The notes under the pieces: generated by a model
What the model was told of the DNA's origin: nothing
Databases searched by the model: none
Seen by the model: the letters and a program-made list of their open reading frames with translations, nothing else
Part shown: positions 27,775 to 36,089 of the stretch, one piece after another
How positions within the stretch are numbered: the stretch's first letter is position 1
How the letters are laid out: each line of letters opens with the position of its first letter
Translations under genes and position numbers: made by a program
Assembly (NCBI GenBank): GCA_017532085.1
Contig: JAFXJT010000017.1
Span: forward strand, 1 to 57,168
Direction of reading: 5' to 3'
Origin: Oscillospiraceae bacterium
GTDB taxonomy: Bacteria; Bacillota; Clostridia; Oscillospirales; Ruminococcaceae
DNA: 57,168 bases

Positions 27775-28131
27775 ATGAGAGTAAGAGAAAACTTAAAGCG
27801 CGGCACCGTTGAAATGATTATACTGCATCTGCTTCAAGAGCGGGATAAGTATGGCTATGAACTGTGCCAGGAAATGCGTGAACTCAGTGCGGGAAGATTT
27901 TCCGTGACAGAAAGCTCCATGTATCCGATTCTGTATCGTCTGATCAGTGCCGGTATCTTGTCTGACCGTCAGGAAATCGTTGGCCGCCGCAGAGTCCGTG
28001 TGTATTATCATCTTGAGGAAGCTGGTCAAGAATACCTCAAGGAGCTCAAGGCAGAATACGATGCTACCTGCAAGAGCATTGCGAAGATCCTCAACAGCAC
28101 CAAGGCAAAAAAACCTGCCGTCAAAGAATAA
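27775..28131 (+). CDS. PadR-family transcriptional regulator
   Basis: A 118-residue winged-helix repressor. The PadR pattern is complete: KRGTVEMIILHLLQ at the start, DKYGYELCQEMRE, the recognition helix ESSMYPILYRLISAG, and the wing GRRRVRVYYHLEEAGQEYL, followed by a short C-terminal dimer helix. The ribosome binding site is AAGG about 12 bases upstream; ATG 27763 opens only a four-codon frame. It is alone between a strong promoter and a terminator, so it lacks the usual adjacent target gene; the divergent GH3 promoter 70 bases away is a candidate target. Confidence 0.92.
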   Translation: MRVRENLKRGTVEMIILHLLQERDKYGYELCQEMRELSAGRFSVTESSMYPILYRLISAGILSDRQEIVGRRRVRVYYHLEEAGQEYLKELKAEYDATCKSIAKILNSTKAKKPAVKE

Positions 28132-28243
28132 TTCCGACAACATAAGCATTTTGATGTCAGACAGCTTTTCTGCAACGGCTCTGCCGCCACATACTTCTAA
28201 TGGTCGTTGCCGCAGCTTGTCCGGACATTGTTTGGTATTTGAG

Positions 28244-28288
28244 AAGAATCCGCTTTCGATTGTGAAAATCGAAAGCGGATTCTTTTTA
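28244..28288 (+). terminator. Terminator after the PadR gene
   Basis: AAGAATCCGCTTTCGATT pairs with AATCGAAAGCGGATTCTT around a short loop, followed by a T run. Confidence 0.88.
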
Positions 28289-28299
28289 TATGCCGACAT

Positions 28300-28866
28300 T
28301 TATAATCCCAAGCCATAACCGGCAGCAATGCCTACTGCCGCAGAAATGCAGATAATGATAATCGGATGCACCTTTTTCAGTGCCAATACCGACATTACCG
28401 CAAACAATGCTGCAGAAACATAAAATGCAGGTGTCAGCAGCACCGATTTCATGATGCCGTTCGGGAAAAAGACGGTCTGCGCCATGGATAACATTGCAGA
28501 TGCAATCAGACCAATCACGGCAGGCTTCAATCCGGTCATACATCCCTTCATGATCTTGTTGTCTTTGAATTGATCAAAAATTTTGGCTACGATCAAGATA
28601 ATCAGAAAAGATGGCATCACAACACCCAGCGTTGCACAGATACCGCCGGGAATGCCCCCCATCTGATTGCCTACATAGGTGGAAATATTGATGGCAAAGG
28701 GACCGGGCGTGCTCTCGCTGACCGCCACAAAATTGATCAGTTCCTCCTGCGAAAGCCACCCATGTGCCGCAACCTCATTCTGAATCAACGGCAGCATGGC
28801 ATAGCCGCCGCCAAAGGTGAACAATCCGATTTTGAAAAAGGTATAAAACAATTCCCAGAAAATCAT
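28300..28866 (-). CDS. Chromate-transporter (CHR) family half-protein, second gene
   Basis: A 188-residue integral membrane protein with the CHR signature FTFGGGYAMLPLIQNE near residue 18 and the ESTPGPFAINISTYVG motif. It is a short, single-domain member; such proteins work as pairs. The start at 28866 uses GAGGTG and overlaps the stop of the first CHR gene by 4 bases (ATGA). Family members export chromate or related oxyanions, but in anaerobes the true substrate is often unknown. Confidence 0.9.
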   Translation of the reverse strand: MIFWELFYTFFKIGLFTFGGGYAMLPLIQNEVAAHGWLSQEELINFVAVSESTPGPFAINISTYVGNQMGGIPGGICATLGVVMPSFLIILIVAKIFDQFKDNKIMKGCMTGLKPAVIGLIASAMLSMAQTVFFPNGIMKSVLLTPAFYVSAALFAVMSVLALKKVHPIIIICISAAVGIAAGYGLGL

Positions 28867-29441
28867 TTCGCACCTCGTTTCGCAGCAATCACTGAAGAAA
28901 TCAAACCCGTCAGTGCACAGCCGATGATTACCAGCAGCACATTGATATCCAAAAATGCTGCTGCAATCAGTGCGCCCGCAGCAATCACATACGAGATCAC
29001 CTTTTTCGGACATTGCTTATACATTGACCATAATGCTTTGAGAATCAACGCCAGCACGCCAGCACGAATCCCGAAAAATGCATACTGCACTGCTTTCAAA
29101 GACTGAAATTCTTTTAAGATCATGGAAATGATCGTGATGATCAAGAAGGATGGCAGCACAACACCAAAGGTCGCACAGGCTGCACCTAAGACGCCTGCCA
29201 CACGATACCCTACAAAGGTTGCGGTGTTGATCGCAATGGGTCCGGGTGTGGACTCTGCAATCGCTACAATATCCAGAATATCCTGATCGGTAATCCACTT
29301 CTTATTCTCTACCACTTCCTTCTGAATTAACGGAATCATAGCATAACCACCGCCGAAGGTAAAGGCACCGATCCGAAAAAATGCCAGGAATAATTTGAAT
29401 AAACGATCTGCTTTCTGCGCTGTCTGCGTATTGTGACTCAT
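28863..29441 (-). CDS. Chromate-transporter (CHR) family half-protein, first gene
   Basis: A 192-residue membrane protein, the partner of the preceding entry. It shows FTFGGGYAMIPLIQKE (about 27-42) and AESTPGPIAINTATFVGYRV. The start at 29441 is supported by AAGGA; the open frame extends to 29474 without a better site. The pair forms one operon with a perfect promoter upstream. Substrate not assignable from sequence. Confidence 0.9.
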   Translation of the reverse strand: MSHNTQTAQKADRLFKLFLAFFRIGAFTFGGGYAMIPLIQKEVVENKKWITDQDILDIVAIAESTPGPIAINTATFVGYRVAGVLGAACATFGVVLPSFLIITIISMILKEFQSLKAVQYAFFGIRAGVLALILKALWSMYKQCPKKVISYVIAAGALIAAAFLDINVLLVIIGCALTGLISSVIAAKRGAK

Positions 29442-29526
29442 ACAATCCTTCTTTCTGTTTTGATGCACATCCAAGTCTCACGACAGGATGCATAATCGGT
29501 GAACCACATGACAAACACCACGGAAA

Positions 29527-29555
29527 ATTATACAAGGTATCTCATAAAATGTCAA
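29527..29555 (-). promoter_or_regulatory. Consensus promoter of the CHR transporter pair
   Basis: Minus strand perfect TTGACA (29555-29550), 17 bases, perfect TATAAT (29532-29527). Confidence 0.85.
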
Positions 29556-29598
29556 GTCTTATTTTGTCTTTGCAATGTCATGGAAACTACTTCTTTGC

Positions 29599-29627
29599 TT
29601 GACAATCCAAACGGGATTGTGTATAAT
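29599..29627 (+). promoter_or_regulatory. Consensus promoter of rmuC
   Basis: Perfect TTGACA (29599-29604), 17 bases, perfect TATAAT (29622-29627). Divergent from the CHR promoter by about 45 bases. Confidence 0.85.
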
Positions 29628-29697
29628 GAAGAACAAAGATTCGGCAGCAGATCCATTCTTGCTGCCGTCTGATTGTTTGGGCGAAAGGAGACTTGCA

Positions 29698-30897
29698 ATG
29701 GAACCTGCAATTCTGATCTTCTCTATCGTGATCATACTGCTGAATGCCGTGCTGCTGTATCATATGCATAAACTGACGCAGCAGCCTCAAAACGAACGTC
29801 TGGAAACTGTTCTGCAAGAACGACTCTCTGCCATGGAGCATGCTATAGAAATCCGACAGGATATGACACTGGAAACCATCTCTATGCAGATGAAACAGCT
29901 GGAGCATCGATTCCGTACCTTGGAATCGGCCAACGATCAGCGTATGGAAGCGCTGCGTGATACCATGCATCGTCAGCTCCGTGAGCTGCAAGCAGATAAC
30001 ACCAAACGCATGGAGCAAATCCGCTGCACTGTGGATGAGCATTTGCAAACAACCATCTCCCGAAGGATGAATGAATCCTTCCGTCTGGTCAACGATCGTC
30101 TGGAGCAGGTCTATAAGGGTCTTGGCGAGATGCAGAGCATCGCCGGAAGCGTAGGTGATCTGAAAAAGGTACTTTCCAATGTGAAAAATCGCGGTATTCT
30201 GGGCGAATTGCAGCTCGGCGCCATTTTGCAGGATATCCTGGCACCGGAACAATATGCAAAAGAGATCTCTACGATTCCGGGCAGCAGCAATCATGTGGAA
30301 TTTGCTGTCAGATTACCCGGCAGCGGAGAACAAGAACAAATCTGGCTGCCCATTGATTCCAAATTCCCAGGCGATACCTATGCCACTTTGCAGGAGGCAT
30401 ATGCATCCGGCGACAGCGAACAGGTCAAAGCTGCAAAAAAGCAACTGGAAACTGTATTGAAAAAATGTGCAAAGGAAATTCGGGAAAAATATGTGATGCC
30501 GCCGTATACAACACGCTTTGCCATTCTGTTTCTCCCCTTTGAGGGACTGTATGCAGAGGTTGTCAACAGTGATTTGCCCGAACAGCTGCAGCGACAGTAT
30601 CAGATCACAATCGCTGGACCTTCTACCATGGCCGCTATGCTCAATGCCCTGCAAATGGGCTTTTGTACCTTGGCTATCCAGAAGCGCAGCAATGAGGTTT
30701 GGGAAATCCTCAGTGCTGTGAAAAGCGAATTTGAAACCTTCGCCTCTGCACTGGAGGAAACCCAAAAGCATATCAAACGAGCTGAAGATGATCTGGAAAA
30801 GCTGGTGGGTGTGCGTACTCGTCAGATCAACCGTAAGCTGCGCAGTATTGAAACCGGAAACAATCCGGCATTTTCCTTTATCGCAGAAGATGCATAA
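29698..30897 (+). CDS. rmuC: RmuC-family DNA recombination protein
   Basis: A 399-residue protein with an N-terminal membrane anchor (about 5-22), a long coiled coil (about 30-145, rich in heptad Leu/Met and Gln/Glu) and the RmuC endonuclease-like domain (about 160-370): GILGELQLGAILQDIL, WLPIDSKFPGDTY and FLPFEGLYAEV are all family motifs. RmuC limits DNA inversion and rearrangement in bacteria. The start at 29698 is set by AAAGGAG; the longer open frame begins inside the promoter. A hairpin at the stop codon probably terminates the transcript. Confidence 0.93.
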   Translation: MEPAILIFSIVIILLNAVLLYHMHKLTQQPQNERLETVLQERLSAMEHAIEIRQDMTLETISMQMKQLEHRFRTLESANDQRMEALRDTMHRQLRELQADNTKRMEQIRCTVDEHLQTTISRRMNESFRLVNDRLEQVYKGLGEMQSIAGSVGDLKKVLSNVKNRGILGELQLGAILQDILAPEQYAKEISTIPGSSNHVEFAVRLPGSGEQEQIWLPIDSKFPGDTYATLQEAYASGDSEQVKAAKKQLETVLKKCAKEIREKYVMPPYTTRFAILFLPFEGLYAEVVNSDLPEQLQRQYQITIAGPSTMAAMLNALQMGFCTLAIQKRSNEVWEILSAVKSEFETFASALEETQKHIKRAEDDLEKLVGVRTRQINRKLRSIETGNNPAFSFIAEDA

Positions 30898-30916
30898 CCA
30901 TCTTCTGCCGATTTTA
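30883..30916 (+). terminator. Terminator overlapping the rmuC stop codon
   Basis: GCAGAAGATG (30883-30892) pairs perfectly with CATCTTCTGC (30899-30908), followed by CGATTTTA. The stop codon lies in the loop. Confidence 0.6.
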
Positions 30917-30928
30917 TGAAAACCTGTC

Positions 30929-30957
30929 TTTACAAATCTGCTGTTTTATGATACAAT
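30929..30957 (+). promoter_or_regulatory. Promoter of the GNAT / SGNH-type gene pair
   Basis: TTTACA (30929-30934), 17 bases, TACAAT (30952-30957). Confidence 0.65.
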
Positions 30958-30989
30958 AGAACGGATCAAATGAAGGGAGGACTTCTCCT

Positions 30990-31430
30990 ATGCTTCAATT
31001 TATGGAATGGCATGGCAATCAGATCACTGCGGCACAATCCGCTGCATTTTCTGATATGGATCCATTATTTTTCCAAACGCTGCAACAGATCACACCCGAT
31101 ACCGGCGCTGTGTTTGTGATTCTTGATGGCGATTTGCTGCTGGGTTTGGCTGCCATCGAACGCTGTCAGCTGCAGAACAGCAATGCGGTTCGTCTTTGCG
31201 GCGTAACCGTTCATCCCCAATATCGCAGACAGGGTCTTGCCCGCACGCTGCTGAGCCTTGCTGCGGGAAAAGCAATGGAATTCGGTGCGTATTTGCTGTA
31301 TACCCATGCGCCGCAAACCGCAATTGCACAGATGTTTTGTGCAGCGGTGGGCTTTGTTCAGGATACCAAGGATCCTGCATATCTGATGCTCGATCTCACA
31401 GATACCAAAGGGATGCGTCATGGCGGATAA
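30990..31430 (+). CDS. GNAT-family N-acetyltransferase
   Basis: A 146-residue stand-alone acetyltransferase. The acetyl-CoA loop is clear (VTVHPQYRRQGLARTLL, about residues 71-88), followed by the conserved helix and a late APQTAIAQMFCAAVGFVQDT segment. The acceptor is unknown. The ribosome binding site is GGGAGG. Its stop overlaps the next gene by 11 bases. Confidence 0.9.
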   Translation: MLQFMEWHGNQITAAQSAAFSDMDPLFFQTLQQITPDTGAVFVILDGDLLLGLAAIERCQLQNSNAVRLCGVTVHPQYRRQGLARTLLSLAAGKAMEFGAYLLYTHAPQTAIAQMFCAAVGFVQDTKDPAYLMLDLTDTKGMRHGG

Positions 31431-32502
31431 CTCTGCTTCTGTGCCGCAAAAAATTTCTGCTGTTTTATCTGCTGTCGTATTGATCGGTACGCTCTCCGTT
31501 GGTGCTGTGGGCAGTCTGATCGGCGGCGGATGGCATCAGGATATTGCACAGACCGTTCCTATGCGTACCGAACTGCTTTCTCTGCACCATCGGATTGCAC
31601 TGTCTGTGGGAAAGGAAAGCATCGGCTCTGTCTACATCACGCAAGAGCGGATGTTCCGACAGCATCTCAGTTATGATACCGATGCTGTGACCCGATCCGT
31701 CAATGCAGTCAATGCTTATGCTGTCCGACAAAATGTACCGGTTTATTGGGTGATGGTACCTACGGCTGCGGGCATTTATGCAGATACTCTGTCCGAATAT
31801 GCACCTCGTGCCAGTGAACAAGCAATGCTGCTTGCCGCTGCTGCACAGCTCAATGAGTATGTCACACCCATCGATGTGTATCACTGGCTCTATGCAATGC
31901 GGGATGCTTATATCTATTACCGTACCGATGAACGCTGGACAACCTTTGGTGCCTTTTGTGCATATAAAACCGTGATCCGTAAACTGGGATTTGCTAATAT
32001 CGGATATGATCGCTTTACCATCGAACACGCCGTAAACGAGTATTATGGCAGTTTTGCAAAAGAAACACTTTATGATGGTGTGAAAGCCGATGTGGTGGAT
32101 CTTTATCACTGCGAAAACGAAACTCCCATTACAAAGCTGCTTGCAATGGATACCAATGGAAATACCACAACGCCGGATTCCTTATATCAACGCAGCTTGC
32201 TTTCAGATCCCGAAATGGCACGTACTGCTGCTTATGAACTCTTTCTTGCAGAAACCACTCCCATTTTACAGATCAAAACTGCTGTCAACAATACCAAGGA
32301 GCTGCTCGTCCTGACCGATTCCTATGGCGCTTGCATGATCCCATTTCTGACGCAGCATTACAGCGGGCTGACCGTTGTGAATCTTTCTCTGACCCATGAT
32401 ATGGACTGGCAAGCAAAGATTGATCATACACATTCACAGATTCTTGTAATCAGCAGTGCCGATACGCTTGCAGATGCAGAAGGCTTTTCTGCTCTGCGAT
32501 AA
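31420..32502 (+). CDS. DHHW/AlgX-type SGNH-like protein with altered active site
   Basis: A 360-residue protein with one N-terminal membrane segment (about 12-32) and an extracytoplasmic domain of the DHHW type (AlgJ/AlgX/DltD-like helpers of MBOAT acyltransferases). It has VYWVMVPTAAGIYADTL, the FLTQHYSGLTVVNLS strand and the Ser-containing VLTDSYGACM, but where the family has Asp-His-His-Trp it reads Asp170-Glu-Arg-Trp173 (YYRTDERWTTFGAF). Its fuller homologue is at 36090-37928, three genes downstream. It may be inactive or structural. It overlaps the GNAT gene by 11 bases. Confidence 0.75.
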   Translation: MADNSASVPQKISAVLSAVVLIGTLSVGAVGSLIGGGWHQDIAQTVPMRTELLSLHHRIALSVGKESIGSVYITQERMFRQHLSYDTDAVTRSVNAVNAYAVRQNVPVYWVMVPTAAGIYADTLSEYAPRASEQAMLLAAAAQLNEYVTPIDVYHWLYAMRDAYIYYRTDERWTTFGAFCAYKTVIRKLGFANIGYDRFTIEHAVNEYYGSFAKETLYDGVKADVVDLYHCENETPITKLLAMDTNGNTTTPDSLYQRSLLSDPEMARTAAYELFLAETTPILQIKTAVNNTKELLVLTDSYGACMIPFLTQHYSGLTVVNLSLTHDMDWQAKIDHTHSQILVISSADTLADAEGFSALR

Positions 32503-32601
32503 GGAGTTTTCAAACATTCAACACAGAAGCATCATCCCATTGCAATATCTGTGTGATATGCTCATGACAGCACGTAACATATGGAAAGGAAGAATGAAAA
32601 T

Positions 32602-34146
32602 ATGGCAAAAAACAAACATCAGAATCACAAAAAAAGACGGGAATCCACAGTACAGTCTGCAAAAAAAATCGCAAAGCGTGAAGAAGCCCGTCGTGAACGC
32701 AAGCTGCAAAAACGCAAAAGAATCCTCAAAGTGACTGCTCTGGCGGCGGCTGCGGTTGTGATTGTAGGCGCTGTCAGCTTCAGTCTCTATAAATTATTGC
32801 AGAACAACGGTGTCTTTCTGCGCGCCAATGTCGCTGCGGAATCCAAACATTTCACCATCAGCAATGCAATGTTCTGCTATTATTATGATTCCTGCTACAA
32901 AAGTTATCTGGATTATTTTGAAAGCAGTCCCGATGGTCCGGGTTTTGATCCCGACAAAAAACTCAAGCGCCAAACCACGGAGGATGGCGGCACCTGGTAT
33001 TCCTACTTCTTGAATAATACCACCGAAGCTGTGGAAACCGTTCTGAAAATGTGTGAATCGGCTTATGATAAAGGCTTCCAACTGACCGATGAACAACGCG
33101 CCAATTGCCAGAAACGTGCCGCTGAACTGGATCGCAGTAAAATGCCTTCCGGCGTTCGCGTGGAGGATATCGCAGCAGCGATGGAGCTTGAAGAACTGGC
33201 TGCATCCTATCATAAGTATTTCACCGATCAGATCTCCATCACAGAGGACGCTGTGGATGCCTACTATGATGACAATCCCGCAAAGTATTTGACATGGGAC
33301 ATGCTGTGCTATACCTTTAGCTGGGTCAAGGATAACAGTGAAACAACATCGGATGACGGTACCATCCGTGTGAATCTGAACAGCGAACAGGCAACCCAAT
33401 ATGCCAATGAACTGGCTGCAATTGATGATCCGGAAGAGTTTACCGATTATGTATCGAACTTCCTTACTACCGTTAAGAAAAACAGTAAGGAAGATGCACA
33501 GAAAATCGTGAATGCTATGAAGCTTTCTACCAATGGAGTCAGTTATAGCGATGAGATCGCAGAATGGGTTCTGAAGGATAATGCAAAAGTCGGAGAAACC
33601 AAAATCATTACCAAAGAAGGGTATGATTCCCATCAAGTATATCTGCTGACCTCTGAACCGAAACGCAATGAATCGGAAACCGTAGATTTCCGTACCATTG
33701 TGCTGTCTTATGCGACTGCCGGCAGTGAAGCCGATGCTTATAAACAAGCAGAATCCGTATTGCAGGAATGGCAGCAAAATGGTGCCGATGAAGCTGCTTT
33801 TGCGGATATGGCAACGAAATATTCCGAGGATAGTCTGACCTATGCAAACGGCGGTCTGAGCTTTGGCTATGCCGAAAGTGCATCGACATACGGTGAAAAT
33901 GTCCATGATTGGTTGTTTGAAGAAAAGCGTGCTTACGGCGATTATTCGATTCTCAAAGCACCTGATGCCTCCAATGGAAACGGTGCAATCGTCATTGCCT
34001 ATTTTGTTGAGGATAATCCTTATGTCGTATGGCAAAATCAGGTTTATAAAGATCTGTATAATGCAGAAGTTGCAAAACTGGATGATGCCAACAAGCTTCA
34101 GCGGGTCAGCTTCCATGATGACAATTTGCAAAAACTGGACTTCTAA
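32602..34146 (+). CDS. Membrane-anchored parvulin-type peptidyl-prolyl isomerase (PrsA/SurA-like)
   Basis: A 514-residue foldase. The very basic N-terminus is followed by one membrane segment (about 43-64), a SurA/PrsA-type chaperone region (about 75-330) and a parvulin domain (about 360-455; FADMATKYSEDSLTYANGGLSFGY). It should help secreted proteins fold outside the membrane. The start at 32602 is chosen because GGAAGAAT lies between it and the earlier ATG 32581. It lies between the DERW protein and the MBOAT operon. Confidence 0.88.
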   Translation: MAKNKHQNHKKRRESTVQSAKKIAKREEARRERKLQKRKRILKVTALAAAAVVIVGAVSFSLYKLLQNNGVFLRANVAAESKHFTISNAMFCYYYDSCYKSYLDYFESSPDGPGFDPDKKLKRQTTEDGGTWYSYFLNNTTEAVETVLKMCESAYDKGFQLTDEQRANCQKRAAELDRSKMPSGVRVEDIAAAMELEELAASYHKYFTDQISITEDAVDAYYDDNPAKYLTWDMLCYTFSWVKDNSETTSDDGTIRVNLNSEQATQYANELAAIDDPEEFTDYVSNFLTTVKKNSKEDAQKIVNAMKLSTNGVSYSDEIAEWVLKDNAKVGETKIITKEGYDSHQVYLLTSEPKRNESETVDFRTIVLSYATAGSEADAYKQAESVLQEWQQNGADEAAFADMATKYSEDSLTYANGGLSFGYAESASTYGENVHDWLFEEKRAYGDYSILKAPDASNGNGAIVIAYFVEDNPYVVWQNQVYKDLYNAEVAKLDDANKLQRVSFHDDNLQKLDF

Positions 34147-34170
34147 AATATTGTTCCTTGCGTAAACAAA

Positions 34171-34212
34171 GTACCCACAAAGAAGCTATTCTTCTTTGTG
34201 GGTACTGTTTTG
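34171..34212 (+). terminator. Terminator after the foldase gene
   Basis: GTACCCACAAAGAAG pairs perfectly with CTTCTTTGTGGGTAC, followed by TGTTTT. Confidence 0.85.
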
Positions 34213-34465
34213 TGAGCCTGCAGAAATCCTGTAAGCGGTTCGATGCATTCCAATGGCAATCGGACAAAGACAAGCAGTGATCCACAATTAGCGGCTTTGA
34301 CGTCCCCTTGATGACAATTCTCATACATGAATTCCATGAAATCTGAACAATGAAAGCGGCAATTGTTTCCATACTGCAAAAAGGATTTCCACTTTGCTTC
34401 TCACAAAAAGCACGCGGCAATTTCTATGGCTCTTTGTGAAAATAGAAGAAATTGATCATATCCTC
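34213..34465. other. Intergenic stretch, nothing firm
   Basis: This gap between the foldase terminator and the MBOAT promoter shows no gene I can support. A leftward cysteine-rich open frame (about 34143-34379) exists but has no ribosome binding site and runs through the terminator. Confidence 0.4.
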
Positions 34466-34494
34466 TTGCAAGTTGTAAAAATGTGTTGTATAAT
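34466..34494 (+). promoter_or_regulatory. Promoter of the MBOAT operon
   Basis: TTGCAA (34466-34471), 17 bases, perfect TATAAT (34489-34494). About 90 bases of leader precede the start. Confidence 0.7.
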
Positions 34495-34587
34495 AATAGA
34501 AACAAATTAAAATGGCAGGCTTTTGCCAATAACAGATAGAAATATAAAAGCACGAACAAAAGGAATGTAATTGAACAGGAGAACAAC

Positions 34588-36000
34588 ATGGTTTTTTCAA
34601 GCCTTATCTTTCTGTATCTATTTCTGCCCGTATGCCTGTTGTGCTACGGGCTTTCTTCATCTTTGGCATGGAAAAATACGATATTAGTCATATTTTCACT
34701 GATCTTCTATGCCTGGGGCGAACCCATTTATATTTTCTTATTGCTGGGTAGTGTGATCATCAATTATCTCTTTGGTCTGGCTATGGGAAAATGCAAGGAT
34801 CAAAAACAAGAAAAAGGTGCCAAAGCCTTTATGATATTGGCACTGCTATTCAATCTGGGCTTATTGGGCATATTCAAGTACAGCGGATTTCTTGTGGAAA
34901 ACCTCAATCTGCTGCCCTTTATCTCGTTGCCGGTGCCCTCACTGCGGCTCCCTATCGGCATTAGTTTCTATACCTTCCAGATTCTCTCCTATCTCATTGA
35001 TCTTTATTGGGACAAGGTGGAACGCCAACGAAATCTTGGGCATTTTCTGCTGTATATTTCCATGTTTCCGCAGCTGGTGGCAGGTCCTATTGTGCGATAC
35101 AGCACCATTGCTGCAGAAATCGGATCCCGCAAGGTCACCATGACCGAATTCAGCAGCGGTATCAGCCGATTCGTTCTGGGTCTTGCTAAAAAAGTGATTC
35201 TTTCCAATCATCTTTCCGTAATTGTAGCGGATTTCTTTGGCGGAGATCTGTCTCAGCTTACGGTTTTGGGTACCTGGTATGCAGTAGCCGTCTATGCAAT
35301 GCAGGTCTATTTCGATTTTTCCGGTTATTCTGATATGGCCATCGGTATGGGACTGATGTTTGGATTTCATTTTGATGAAAACTTCCGACATCCTTTTCTC
35401 TGCAAAGATATCTCGGAATTCTGGCAGCGATGGCATATTTCACTGGGCACCTTCTTTCGGGATTATTTGCTGTATATGCCGATATTCGGTAAACGCCGCA
35501 AATATGGCGGATTGTTCCTTGTTTGGTTCTGTACCGGACTCTGGCATGGCGCCAGCTGGAATTTTATTCTCTGGGGATTGTATTTCGGAATCTTCATTTT
35601 TATCGAACAATGCATCGGTAAAAAGAAAATGCGGAAAATTCCGTTGCTGTTCCGCCATCTTTACAGCAAGCTGGTGATCCTTATAGGATTTGGTATCTTC
35701 TATTTTGAAAGCCTCTCGAAGCTGTTGATTTTCTTCCGTCGTTTGATAGGATTGGACGGTGCTGCTCTGACCGATCAGTATCTCCTGCTATCCATCCGGA
35801 ATCATATTTGGCTGTTGCTTGCTGCAGTGATCTGCTGCTTCCCGATCGCTGAATGGTTCAAAAAGCTTGGGAATCGTTCTGTGGGCTCTGCTTATGTGTT
35901 CAATGCCTTGCAGACCGTCTGCAATGTGGTATTACTGGCTGTCAGCAGCATTCTGCTGGTAGATGCAACCAATAATCCCTTTTTGTATTTCCGTTTCTGA
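34588..36000 (+). CDS. MBOAT membrane-bound O-acyltransferase (AlgI/DltB-like)
   Basis: A 470-residue polytopic membrane protein that transfers acyl groups across the membrane onto a cell-surface polymer. It has the family core GISFYTFQILSYLID, the amphipathic FSGYSDMAIGMGLMFGF, the FRDYLLYMPIFG loop and the catalytic His320 in GLWHGASWNF. The ribosome binding site is AGGAGA. Followed by a DHHW protein and an acyl carrier protein, it is the transport core of a three-gene acylation set; the polymer and acyl group are unknown. Confidence 0.93.
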   Translation: MVFSSLIFLYLFLPVCLLCYGLSSSLAWKNTILVIFSLIFYAWGEPIYIFLLLGSVIINYLFGLAMGKCKDQKQEKGAKAFMILALLFNLGLLGIFKYSGFLVENLNLLPFISLPVPSLRLPIGISFYTFQILSYLIDLYWDKVERQRNLGHFLLYISMFPQLVAGPIVRYSTIAAEIGSRKVTMTEFSSGISRFVLGLAKKVILSNHLSVIVADFFGGDLSQLTVLGTWYAVAVYAMQVYFDFSGYSDMAIGMGLMFGFHFDENFRHPFLCKDISEFWQRWHISLGTFFRDYLLYMPIFGKRRKYGGLFLVWFCTGLWHGASWNFILWGLYFGIFIFIEQCIGKKKMRKIPLLFRHLYSKLVILIGFGIFYFESLSKLLIFFRRLIGLDGAALTDQYLLLSIRNHIWLLLAAVICCFPIAEWFKKLGNRSVGSAYVFNALQTVCNVVLLAVSSILLVDATNNPFLYFRF

Positions 36001-36031
36001 TAAGAATCATAACAGACATCTCAAACTACTT

Positions 36032-36057
36032 CATGCACCTTGACATCGTTGTGCATG
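36032..36057 (+). repeat. Inverted repeat between the MBOAT and DHHW genes
   Basis: CATGCAC (36032-36038) and GTGCATG (36051-36057) flank a 12-base spacer that contains TTGACA. It may be an operator or an mRNA hairpin; its role is not clear. Confidence 0.4.
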
Positions 36058-36089
36058 TATATCGTCATAAGTGAAAGGAGCATTCTATC

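Noticed and set aside
34143-34379. Leftward 78-codon cysteine-rich frame
   Set aside because: No ribosome binding site; it passes through the foldase terminator and shows no recognisable motif.
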